A stretch of DNA of 64,000 nucleotides from Symbiodinium natans. Taxonomy: Eukaryota; Sar; Dinophyceae; Suessiales; Symbiodiniaceae. The notes beneath the pieces are model-generated. The model did no database searches. It worked only from the letters and a program-made list of their open reading frames with translations, and was not told where the DNA came from. Where the stretch lies: contig CAJNDS010000686.1 of the NCBI GenBank assembly GCA_905221605.1, positions 25,733 through 89,732 of the forward strand. The letters run 5' to 3'. This document shows, piece after piece, positions 50,676-61,230 of the stretch; positions within the stretch are counted from its first letter, which is position 1, and each line of letters starts with the position of its first letter. A program made the translations under genes and the position numbers.

Positions 50676-53600
50676 ATGTGTAATTTTGGGAAGATAGGTC
50701 TCCAAGGACCCTGCCTTGATTCCTTTCCAAGAATGGAGTGTACGAAGCCCTCCCATATTATAACTAGAGTAGATCTGACCCAAGAGCCTGCAGGACGGCC
50801 GGCACACATCTGCAAGAACTCTTGCTGTGCAACTCCCGAGGAGGCCAAGGAGAAGGCTGCGAACTTGTTCAGGGAGTGCCTTCTAAGGCCTATTGCAGTG
50901 CCAGCTTTGAACAAATGGACCAAAGTATTTCCTTGTATCGGTGCCTGTGTCTTGCTTTCCTTCTTTGGAGATGTGGGTCAGCATGTCTTTTCAAAGCAAT
51001 TCGGCAAGCATGATAAGCATGAGACTGATACGCTCTCGGAGCTGGATAGCTCAGGGGATGCTGAAGATGAGGCTTTGCGTGTGCCAGTCAATGAAGTGAA
51101 GCGATGGAAGAAATTGGCCCGAAAGAGGAATGCCAAAGCCACCAATTTCATGTGTGATGAGAATTCTCGGTTCATCAACCTTCTTTGGCTTCACATCGCA
51201 GCACCCTGCATGAGATTGCACTGGGTTCTTTTCAAAACAGCCACCTGGTATTCAGACCGCCCAAAGACCACAGAGGACGAGCGACCTACAGTGACTTTGA
51301 AGGATTTCTGCAATCCAGCCACCAATCCTGGTCAGAAGGTTCTGTTTGAACTTGTGCAATTGCTCAGAGACCCGGCCCGCGGTTTTTCTGCAGTGTGTTT
51401 TTTTTTCGGCAGATTCCAGGATTGGCCTCAGGCCCGGAAGCGCGTAGCCCTCAGATCTGTCTTGATAGTGGTGGGGCAATTGGTACGGAAAATCATTGAG
51501 CCCTTCAATACGTACCCATGGCAGTTGGCCACTTTGGCCGACCCTGATTCAGACGAGCGTATTCGGAGGATCTGTGCCCGGGAGCTTTTTCAAGCACCCC
51601 CTTGTTGTGTAGATTCAGGCTGCAGTGCCAGGCTTCGAGCCACCAGTGTGGATGCTTGTGTCAGTTCTGATTTCATGGAATTTTTCCAGGTGCTCTTCGA
51701 AAGGGTTGTTTTGACATCTACGTTTGTGGAGCGTAGGTTTGCCCACTTCTCTCATTGGACTGATGTGAAAGGTAAAGGCACTTCTTTGTGCCTGTTGGCT
51801 GCCAAGCATGTCACACGAACATTTAAGGATGTCGTGGATCTTTGGAAGAAACGTACACTTCCAGATACTGCCAGAGGGGGTACTACTAATGCCAGTCGTC
51901 CATCTTGGTGCCGAAAGTCCCAGGCAGCAGCTCGGTTGAACGGGTATCACATGTTCAGCCAGGACAGAGCAGCAGACAGGGATCGGTCTTGTCAAGGAGC
52001 AGAGGAGTCCGCAGCATTCTTGGATGATGCTTTGCAGGCATGGCGTGCTTTGCCGGAGGAGGAGAAGCAAACGTGGAGCCAACGGGCTCGAGAGAACAAT
52101 GCCCGCAAGTCTGCTTTGCAGATGGCTGCAGCTGCAGAAATGCCTCCAGATGTTCCCGGCGGGCCTTGGAATCTGAGCGTTCCCTCAGAACAGTGGCCTT
52201 TGTCTGAGAAGTTCCTGGGTGAATTTCTGGAAAGTTGCGGTGGCTTCTCTACTGCTCGGAATCACTGGGTTCAGGCGGGGTGCACTTGTCGGTGCTTGGT
52301 GTTGGTGTCGCAGGGTGGATTGTCCAGCAGTGCTGCTTCGAATGGCTATATGATCTTTATGATATACTATGAGCCCATATTAGCTATTGAGAATTGCAGA
52401 ATTGGAAATCTCAATGTGTACTGTTGAGTCCTTGTGAGCCTTCACCCATGGCAAATTTTTATTGTAACCTTGCGTTGTGCTTGCGCAGGCCAATGCGGAG
52501 CCAGTGAGCGTGTATGAGGACATCGACGTGCGAGACAACAGGAGCCTGTTCCAGGTGTGCCCTCCTGGCGGTTGTACGTCTGCGCTTTCTCCAGCAGAGT
52601 TGGCGTGTTTCCATCGGTTGCACACAGGTTTGTCAGTCCTCATCAAGAGATTCGATCCAGCAAAGAAGCATATCAGCGAAATGCCGCTCACTCTCCTCTT
52701 TGAGTCACAGCAGATGGGGGTTGGGGTGGGGGCGATGCTTTGTTTTCGCACATACTTGCACAACATCGATGCTCTTCTCCTAAGACTTGATCCAAGCCTC
52801 GTCTTCGACGAGAAGCCGCCTTTCGACTTGCGAATTGAGAGACCTGCCGGAGGGCGCAAGGCCTTGTCGTATTGGAACGACATGTCTCTTTGTGTGGAAA
52901 TGGCCAGCGTTGCTCAGGATTGGGTTATTAGTCGATTGGCCTTGGGGGACTTGCAGGGAGGCTTGCTTTCTTTCAGGGTGGAAGGCAAGTTTCCGCACGA
53001 CCTTGAGGAACTCTGGACAGCTGCGCAGCAACTGAAGGAACAGGAACGTGCTCTCCGAGCCCTTCGACTATTGCAGAGGGCCGAACACCAAAGGGCTAGG
53101 CGTGGCGGGGGAAGGGGTCGGGGACGTGGTGCCAGGGCTGGTCGTGCTCGTGGTCGTGGACGTGCAAGGCAGCGTGCAGTTCCGGATGATGATTCCAACG
53201 CTGCCTCCGGATCGGGCTGGGATGGTGATAGTGAAGGAGACAATCCTGATGACGATGACGATGGTGATGATGCATGGATGTTGAATCCACCAGGCTGTGC
53301 CGAAGCAGCACCTTCCACTGTGCAGGCAGATGCCTCAGAGGAGCCAGACCAAGAAGCTGCGGCCTCGGGCCTGGCAGAGGAGGTGCCACCTCCTGCTCCT
53401 CCTCCTCCTCCTCCTCCTCCTCCTCCTGCGCAGAGAGGCCAACAACGGCGACCTCGCCACAACCAACGTCGGGGCGTCCCTTGGGGCCCCTTCGAGTTGG
53501 CGCCCATAGTGCCTCACCATGGTCGAACGACTGGTTGGGGAGCAATTTGTGGCCTTCATCGAGACAGGGGGGAAGGAGCAAGCACGACCCAATGCAAGAA

Positions 53601-53811
53601 GGCCGTCTCTTGTGGTGCCATGGACCAAGCCACCTGCCTCTTGAGGCTTAAGCGCTGGCTGTGCGCAGGCTTGGATGATGATCTGTGGCCGCCACAGCGG
53701 AAGCGGAGCCATCATGTCTCAATGGGGGGTCCAGGTCTGCTTGAGTTTGCGGACGGATTGTCAGAGGAATACATGGATGAGATCATCCAGAACTATGTAC
53801 GAAACCGCTAG
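50676..53811 (+). CDS. two-exon gene: transposase-like region, HMG box, RG-rich linker, Cys/His module
   Basis: Exon 1 (50,676-52,274) joins exon 2 (52,489-53,811) in phase 0 through a 214-bp GC-AG intron with CAGGC at both borders. Residues about 60-110 include LNKWTKVFPCIGACVLLSFF. Residues 330-400 include TSTFVERRFAHFSHWTDVKG, possibly the C-terminal part of a transposase-like fold. Residues about 421-477 resemble an HMG box (LNGYHMFSQ; AWRALPEEEKQTWSQRAREN). Exon 2 begins ANAEPVSVYEDIDVRDNRSL, then a basic RGRGRG linker, acidic and Pro-rich runs, and WGAICGLHRD...CKKAVSCG...CLLRLKRWLC, a Cys/His module likely to bind zinc. It ends YVRNR-stop. HMG boxes bend DNA; a nuclear, DNA-binding role is inferred. 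The real start lies in or before 50,676. Confidence 0.55.
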
Positions 53812-54760
53812 AAGGAGTTTGTTTTAGGGGGGGGGGGGGTTAGGGTTTAGGCTTTAGGGTTTAGTTTAGGGCCTTAGGGTTTAGGGTTCAGGGTTTAGGG
53901 TTTAGGGTTTTGTCTTTGTCCTTTCAGGCAGGACTTCGGCCTTGGGCCTGGCTGCAGAGCAGATTCATCCAACGTGCAGCAGGTGAGGGAGGGACTTGGC
54001 GTGTGCTTGGGACACGTTCTTAGTGCAAGACGGATTTGCGCGTGTTGAATAGGGAACAGAGTGGATAGACGCGATGTGTTTGTGTTGGCTGTGTTGATCG
54101 GTCTTTATTTATTTTTTCGAATTCAGGAAAATAGTAATACAAAATAAAAAAAATATTATAAAGAACATATTTTGTTTAACTTTTTTGGGTTTTTTTGGTT
54201 TCTGTTTTGTTTTTTTTTTTATTTTTTTGGGATTTTCCAACGTGAACTCAAAATATGGTTTTAAGTTCACATTCCATGGTTTTGAGTTCACATTTGTAGG
54301 TTTTAAGTTCACATTCCAAATTTCGGAAAAAGTTTCAATTCTGTAAAAAAAAACTAAAAAAAACTAAAAAAAAGCTTAAAAAAACTCAAAAAACACAAAA
54401 TTCAGACCTGACAAATCTAGAACTTCAAAATATCTACTTCTGTATACTACCAAGAATGGAAACAAGAAGCATCGCCAAATTTTGCCCTGACTCGGCCCCA
54501 TTTGCAGGTGCTGGCATGAAGACTTGAGGGCTGGGTGCCCTCGCCGCGGCCTGCCTTTGGTGTCCGGCCTAGTGACAGGGACAGGCTAAAAAGCGAAAAG
54601 AACACACAGGACCAACTGTAGACTGTAGGAGTGATGAGAAGCGTTCTGGCTGTTGAGTGTATGGCAAGGGCTTGTGACATCGCACGGCGACGGCTCAGGC
54701 TCAGGCTCAGAAGATAGCTGAGGCTTCTTTTGCCCTAGGAATCCTAGGACGTAGCGCGGG
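53812..54760. other. intergenic region with telomere-like remnant and AT-rich repeats
   Basis: TTTAGGG units at 53,835-53,910, then CTTTCAG and a short island (53,929-53,979) with a palindrome and a GTGAGG donor, possibly a 51-base exon. From 54,090 to 54,430 the sequence is A/T-rich. Three imperfect copies of GGTTTTAAGTTCACATTCCA lie at 54,256-54,320, and poly-T/poly-A runs surround them. It may hold the 5' control region of the next gene; no promoter element is identified. Confidence 0.5.
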
Positions 54761-57700
54761 ATGCCTACCAGTAGTAGTAGCAGCAGCAGCTCAAGCAAGA
54801 GCCACCAGAAGCGGCAGGCTGCGGAGAAGCAGATGGAGCAGGAGATGGCAAGTCTCTTCGGTGGGTCCAAAGGAAGCAAGAGGTCTAGGTCTACCTGCGA
54901 GGAAGACACGGATATTCCCATCGCGTTGGGAGTTTCTAAGCCGTGCGTCTGTGGCTTCTGTGGCTGTAAAAGCACAGATCCCGACCCCTTGGCGATGGAG
55001 GGGGATGAAGAAGCCGCAGTGCCTTGGGGTAAATACCGGAAGGTAGAAACGGCCTCGGGCCTGGTACGCGTTCCTGTGGGCAACCTGGATTCCATTTGTA
55101 GGAATGTGTACCGCTTGCTCGGGTACCCTCACAAGTACGGTGCCCACGCCGAGTACCTCAAGAAGGTCAAAAGCAAGCAGGTGGATCACGCAGGCTTCTT
55201 ATCGAGCAGAGACGAGTATATCAAGAAGCAGAAGGGGGGCAGAAACCGCAGCAGCAAGAAGGACAAGGACGACCTCAAGGCAGTGACGACCTTGAAGACC
55301 ATGAGTGACATGGGAACCAGGTTCGAAGGCCCGAAGATGGTCTTCATAGATGTCAACGAGTGGGATGCTGCCACCGATGGTGCTTTGGACGAGAGCCAAG
55401 TTGTCGAGGAGGTCATCGGAGGGAAGACGGTCAGGGGGTGTTACAAGAGAGTTGGCAAAAAAGGGCACTACGACGTCCGCAGCTTCGACCAGAAAGTGCT
55501 GCGTACAGAGACTGAAGAGCATTCTCGCAAGAATGCCAAGCAACAATTTGCAGAAGAGAGCCTGAAGAACAAGACTGAAGCCATCCAGGCTGTGTTTCAA
55601 GGCAATCAGCGTGATCGTGAGGCAGTGGCCAGTGAAGGCAAGCACATTGATTGCGATGATCTCCTCGCCCTGCTGGCGAATCTTCCCGGTGCAGGGTCGG
55701 CCTCAGGCCAGGCTCCCGGGGACTCCGGGACTCAGGACGCAGATGAGGCTGCCGACGGGGACGAGACATTGAATCCGGACCATTTCAGCACAGACTCAGG
55801 AAGTGAAGATGATGATGCTGGGGCGGCCGCTGCTCGCCTGCAGTCTTTAGGCAGGAAGAAGGCAAAGGCAACAGCAAAGGCCAAGAGCAGCAACTCCAGA
55901 GCTTCAACGCTGGCGGGGGGTGCCTTGAATAAGGCTGCCCCTCCGGTCTCCGGGCTGCAGAGCGTCAAAGCGGCCAAAACAGCCTCAGTGAAGGCTTCAG
56001 AGACCGCTCCTGTGGCAGTGAAGAAAGAGCCCGGCCTTCTGGCGGCAGGCTCTGTGCTCTCGCTGGACGGTCGAGGCCTGAGATTGAAAGAAAGCTTGAA
56101 GAAAGAGCACTGCGATCTTCTTGCGAGGCTCCAACATGCTCTCAACGCCTATGACGACGACTACAACTTCACCGAAAAGAAACAGCACGCAGGGAAGCAG
56201 AAGTCCCTGAACCTCATCCTGTCGGCGGTCTCGAACCAGGTGAAGCGCGTAGAGAATAGCGCCAACAAGTCTGCCTTCTCAGACGAGCTTGGAAACTTCG
56301 AGGCCTTGAAGGCATTGGTTGCAACAGCCATGGAGTTCAATTCGGCCTTGGGGGGCACGTCAAGCAACTTGAAAGCCCTGGAAGAGGGGTACGCCCAGTT
56401 GTCGCCTGAGGGTCTTCGTGTGGGGTGTTGCTTCTGGTTCAAGCTCCTTGAGACGAAGTTGGAGGAGATGATTCTTTACCGGAATCTTGCAGGGTATGTG
56501 GGTCTACTCACCGAAGAGAGCTACGAGGCTGGGATTGTGCGTTTGAAATAATACAAGCCTCACGTGTTATTTGCGCGTTTGTGTTGATGTAGAGGCTGCA
56601 GAGGTTTCACGTTTCGACGTTTAAGCTTAGAAGTGGGTTAGTCTCGGCCTCGCTGCCTATATACACCCTACAGGACCAAAAAAAAGAACCTAAGGAGTAG
56701 TAAGGAGTCAAGGGTACTTCCGGATCTGTAACATAAGCCGGCCTGATTAACTCATGACTCATGACACAGGTGGACAAGTTGAAGGGCATGGGCAAGTTGG
56801 CAGACGTGAAGTCTTTTATCCACGCAGATGTGGAAAGTAGGATGACGGCTTTCTTGAGCAAGGAAGACGTGCTGAAGCATGGATCGTGGGGTCGCGAGCA
56901 GGCTCGGCTGCTGGCCGCGGAAGTGTGCCAGGCTTATGAAGGTGAGAACGCCTTGCTTTCAGATGTATCAGGCACCGCCAGCTTGATACGAGACCTCTTG
57001 CAGAAGGACGACCTGCAAGCCATGAGTGCGGCCTTGGAGCGTTTCAAGAATGTGGATGAAGATGAGGTCCTCGATGATGGACTCTTCCAATTCCTTCAAA
57101 AGCACAAGACCGGCATGGCCATCATTGCAGACTGCACAAAATGCATCCAGGAAGGCGAGGTTCAATTGCAGGGGGAGTTGTTTTTGAAGAAGCTGCAAGA
57201 GGCCTTGAACAGCATCAAGTCAGTTGAGGATCAGATGACTGCCTCCGCCATCTCTGATGTGGTGAAGACCTTCTGGGATTTGAAGTCAAGCAAAACTGTC
57301 CCAAACATGGTCTCGAAACACAAGGTGGCATTAGATGTCTTGATGAAGGACTTCTGGCGTTTGGTCAGCTCTGGTGTGAACAACATGCTCAGCAGCACAT
57401 TGGCATCCTGCCTGGAATTACTTCTGGACCAACTTGATAGGAAGCGGCAAGGGCATGGAACGTCGAATGAGTCAAATGCCAATGGCTTTAGTGACTCGCA
57501 TGAGACGGAGTTTGCCGAAGTGTTGCGGGAGATGAAGTGTGAGGCCCTATTGAAGCACGAGTTTTGGAAGCAGGCAGGCAAGTGCCTTCCGCAGACCTTG
57601 CAACAAGACTTGACCAGATTCGAGAAGGTGAGCATCACGGTCTCGGACCTGGCTTCGTATGTGTTTTGTAAGGAGGATAAACTCCGTGCGAGAGAGGTGA

Positions 57701-59092
57701 CCTCAGACAACCTCAAGGAGTGGGCCAGTTGCGATGTTGAAGTGTGCCGGTTCTTGAAAGAGCCCGCCTTGCTGGAAGCCTTCCAATCTGTCTTCATGAA
57801 AGTTGCAGCAGACGAGCTTCACTCTAGGGCAATGGCCGTTTTCGAGCGGGTTGGCTGTTTGGTGGATGCATGCCTTTCTCAGGTCTCTGGCTTGAACAGT
57901 ATGGCCTTGTCCTTGGCTGATGTGAAGGAGAAAGACGTCTCAATGTTGGGGAAAGGTCTGTGGACGCCTGTGCTGACATGTTTCGTGCAGGCCTGGTTTG
58001 CAGCAAACTGTACAATGGCGAAACTATGTCGTCATTTCTTGTTTTTTGTTCATAATTCACAAGCCAACCACCCAGAGCTGTCTAATCGAGGAGAACTGTA
58101 GCAAGTCCATAATTTATGTCGTTAAGTCCTTAAGTTTCCGTGCAGACCTCGGGTCTGACTTTCTCGGCAATGTGCTTCGATCATTCTGGTCTTGGGTGTT
58201 ATTTTGAATTGCGAATTATTCTGACATATTCTGACTGACTCGACTCATTTGAAACATTTGATTCGTTTGTTCTACTGTCATGCAGTCGTCGAAATAGTCT
58301 AAACCGTTTCATCTGAGCGAGGTCGCGAAATGCACAGTGCTAGCCTCCCAGAACTCGGGTTCCTTGGCTGACGTCATGGCTGCGGTGGAAGCTCAGAGGC
58401 AGTGTGCAGACGGTGCCAGAGGTGCCAGCGAGCGTTGTCGGAATGAGACAGACGTGGACTCAGATGGCAAGTTTGCTGCCACGAAGCTGGGGTGCGAAGA
58501 TTTCCAGGCTTGGCTTGCCAACCTTGGTGATGAGCTTCTGAAGAAGCTGTTCCTTCTTGCCCTGGATGAAAGGACGCAATTGAAGGAGGCGTACGACAAA
58601 GGCCAATCCCTATTAGACAAAGTGCCACCATTCAGTCTGGACAATGAGGACAGGTACCGCACGGTCATGGCGAATATACACAAAAGTTTCGCAAGTGTGG
58701 GCGGCAAGCTACGGGAACACGCAAAAACGGCAGATCGAGTTAGAAAAGTCGTGCCTGAAGGAGGGGTAGACACGCTGAGTCCCGGGCAGACTGTGGCTTC
58801 TGAGCCCTCGCAGTCCACGGGGCTTCTCGAGTGGTTTTTTGCTGCTGAGCAAGCCCAGGCCTTGGGACACACCCTCGTGTGCCACCTCAACGTCTATGCC
58901 ATGGTCACTTTGTTACGGTCCCCCGTCATGGGAGCCAAAAGCGACACCGGCAAGAAGCAGGCCAAACAGTTGCAGGACATAATCCGCACCCTTCTCGAGA
59001 AAGACCTGCTCGTGACACCTCCTCATTCGCAGTTGCCCCTGTCAAGCCTACTGAAGTTGTGCAAGGATTGCGAAGACGCGGCGTGGGCCTGA
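54761..59092 (+). CDS. large multi-exon protein, Cys-cluster N-terminus, helical C-terminal half
   Basis: Exon 1 (54,761-56,527) starts MPTSSSSSSSSSKSHQKRQA. It has a CVCGFCGCK cluster near residue 65, then WGKYRKVETASGLVRVPVGN and YRLLGYPHKYGAHAEYL. Acidic and Lys/Ala-rich linkers follow, ending in a helical segment. It joins exon 2 (56,770-57,990) in phase 0 by a GC-AG intron (CGAG|GCTGGG to ACAG|GTGGAC), giving TEESYE|VDKLKGMGKL. Exon 2 is mainly helical (FLSKEDVLKHGSWGREQARL). Exon 2 ends at GTGCAG|GC. A last exon from about 58,352 (NSGSLADVMAAVEAQRQCAD) ends at TGA 59,090, with a possible small exon near 58,146 (LGSDFLGNVLRSFW). I do not recognise the family; the Cys cluster may bind zinc. 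Palindromes lie at 55,051, 55,699, 57,639 and 58,143. Confidence 0.55.
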
Positions 59093-59550
59093 GCTTCCCA
59101 GATTCTGTGCGCTTGTGCTTGTGTGTGTGTGTGTGTGTGTGTCTGTCTCTGTGTGTGTGTGTGGAGCAATGAGTGATCAGTGATAAGTGATAAGTGCTAC
59201 TTGTGATGTGTGATGTGTGATGTGTGATGTGTGATGTGTGTGTGTGTGTGTCATGGAGCCTTAGGGTTTAGGGGTTTAAGGGTTTGGGTGTTGCTTTAGG
59301 ATTTTAAGGTTTAGGGTTTAGGGTTGAGGGTTTAGGGTTTCGCAGGGACTTGAGGATTCAATAAGTTGGGAAATGCCCCTGCGTTGCCCGAATGTATATG
59401 TCTAGTTAAAGACACCGACTAGCAAGGCCCGGTAAAGGTACGGGAAGACGTTGACCGCAAGCCTATGTATGCTTGTTATCAGTCTCTGCTTCGATTAGAT
59501 GGGTCGCTCTTCTGAAGTTCTTGTTCTTGTTCTTTTTGCATGGTACCAGG
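59093..59550. other. intergenic GT microsatellite and short TTTAGGG remnant
   Basis: GT dinucleotides (59,120-59,165), TGTGATG units (59,195-59,250) and a few TTTAGGG variants (59,262-59,340) precede the next gene. The end, TGCATGGTACCAG, is an acceptor for the exon starting at 59,551. Confidence 0.7.
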
Positions 59551-60635
59551 TCAAGCGAACCGTCGGTAAATGTACTGTGGTTGTGGACGAGAAATGGCCG
59601 AAGTGCGAAGAGTCCGTGAAGAAGCTGAAGGAGTTAAGTGAGCTACCCCAAGTAATCCCGACCCCAGCTCAAAAGAAGCCCGATGAGTGGACCGTGGAAG
59701 GCAACGGAAGGCGGCTGAGGAGGAAGGTGTCTATCCCAGACTTAGCAAGCGCGGCCACTGCGGCCACGCCCGCAACAAGTGGAGCTGCTGAGGCAAAACC
59801 TTCTCCGCCCTCAGGGCTGGGCGTTGTGTCCTGCGCAAGCCACGGGCCCGAATGCCCAGATCCGTCGACACCGTCCCAGGCAACCCAAGACAACAAGCAG
59901 CCGCTGTCGCCGAATACGGAGAAAGTCATGCTCCGAGCCCTGGAGCAGAATCTCTTCGAGGAGGAGGAGGAGGACATATCCAAGCAACAACTTGTGGTTC
60001 CGGAGCCGGCTTCATTCGCTGACAGTGACAGTAGTTCCACGGTGCGCAAGGTCCTGGATACCGATACGATTGGCAAGCCAGAAGCACCCGAGAAAAATGC
60101 AAACATGACAAAAGACCAAGATGGCACAAAAGAGAAAGACTCTTCGAAGAAGCACAAGAAAGACAAGAAGAAAGACAAGAAGGAGAAAGCTGAGAAGAAG
60201 GACAAAGCCGAGAAGAAGGACAAGGAAGGGAAGAAGGACAAAGATGGGAAGAAGCAGAAGGAAGTGAAAAAGGAGAAGAAGGAGAAGAAGGAGAAGAAGG
60301 AGAAGAAGGATGAGGAAGGCAAGAAGAAGAAGAAGAAGAAGAAGAAGGAGAACGAAAAGAAAGACGACAGCAAGCAAACGGACCAAGACAAGGAGGCAGC
60401 TGCAAAGAAGCGGAAGCTTGCCGAGCCTGCCAAGACGGCAGCCCCAGAGCCTGCTGCGCCGAGTGGAGGGCGTGGCCGGGGTCGCGGCCGTGGCCGCGGC
60501 AGAGGCGGTGCTGTCGGGCAGGGCAACGATGGCAGAACGGAAGGCAGGACAAGGGCGGCTTTGGCTAAGTTAGACACGACAAGCAGAATGCCTCTGGCAA
60601 AGATGTTCGCGTCCATGAAGGTCGAAAAGAAGTAG
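59551..60635 (+). CDS. Lys/Glu-rich protein with RG-box C-terminus
   Basis: From the CCAG|G acceptor at 59,551 the frame reads VKRTVGKCTVVVDEKWPKCE, VIPTPAQKKPDEWTVEGNGR and a Pro/Ala/Ser-rich linker. A run of about 90 residues follows, dominated by Lys, Glu and Asp (KKDKKEKAEKKDKAEKKDKE), then GGRGRGRGRGRGRGG. It ends KMFASMKVEKK-stop. An upstream ATG in frame (59,499) gives a hydrophobic start that I judge to be intron. RG boxes and Lys-rich tails are typical of RNA- or chromatin-binding proteins; that role is inferred. The reverse strand is open here because of codon bias and is a shadow. Confidence 0.6.
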
Positions 60636-61068
60636 CAACCTCGGCCTTGGGCCTGGCATGCGAAAAGGTGAGCGCCGAAAGGCGAAAGCTTGCAGACAAG
60701 GACGACTTTCGAGAGATCATTCGTGTAGGCCTGCTTCTCACACAGCAGTTCAGCAGTAAGACCCCATGAATGTGACTGTACAGCATTGTGCCCTGTTGCC
60801 TGCGCCGGCTTGTCAGAAAAGACTGCGAGCACATGTTTCGTTGATGCTGCGTGCGAGTCTTGTTGGTATGATATGTGTAATGTTCAGTGATGATGTTACA
60901 TTTTCATGTTCATATTAATATTCATGTTCATGTGATTCATGTTCGTGTTATGCTCATGTTTATGTTCATGTTCATGTTCTCCTGCAAAGAGCTGGTTGAC
61001 GGTGCCCGGCATTTCCCTGAAGGATCGCAGCGTCAGCCGGCGAAGCAACTAGGAACTACCCAAGTCCA
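60636..61068. other. 3' flank with palindrome and ATGTTC repeats
   Basis: A GGCC-TTG-GGCC palindrome lies at 60,643, 8 bases after the stop of the Lys-rich gene. An imperfect TTCATG/ATGTTC hexamer repeat covers 60,900-60,985. No gene seen. Confidence 0.6.
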
Positions 61069-61230
61069 GTGGGGGATGTAGATAAATCTGTAATTCCTTT
61101 TCAGTTTGGTTTGTGGAGTTTTTTGGTTCAGCTTAGGCTTAGGGTCAGTGCTGGAACGGTTTCGGTTAAAGTCGTGGGTTTTTGTGAGACCTCTCCGCTC
61201 GGCTGCACGGAGCGTTGTTTCAAGTTTGCC

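Noticed and set aside
52914-53581. Two long - strand frames opposite the HMG-box gene exon 2
   Set aside because: They are poly-Gly/His/Glu shadows of the + strand RG, acidic and Pro runs.
59669-60832. 387-codon - strand frame opposite the Lys-rich gene
   Set aside because: Antisense of AAG/GAG-rich codons gives Leu/Phe/Ser runs with no stops. The + frame has an acceptor, an RG box and a natural end.
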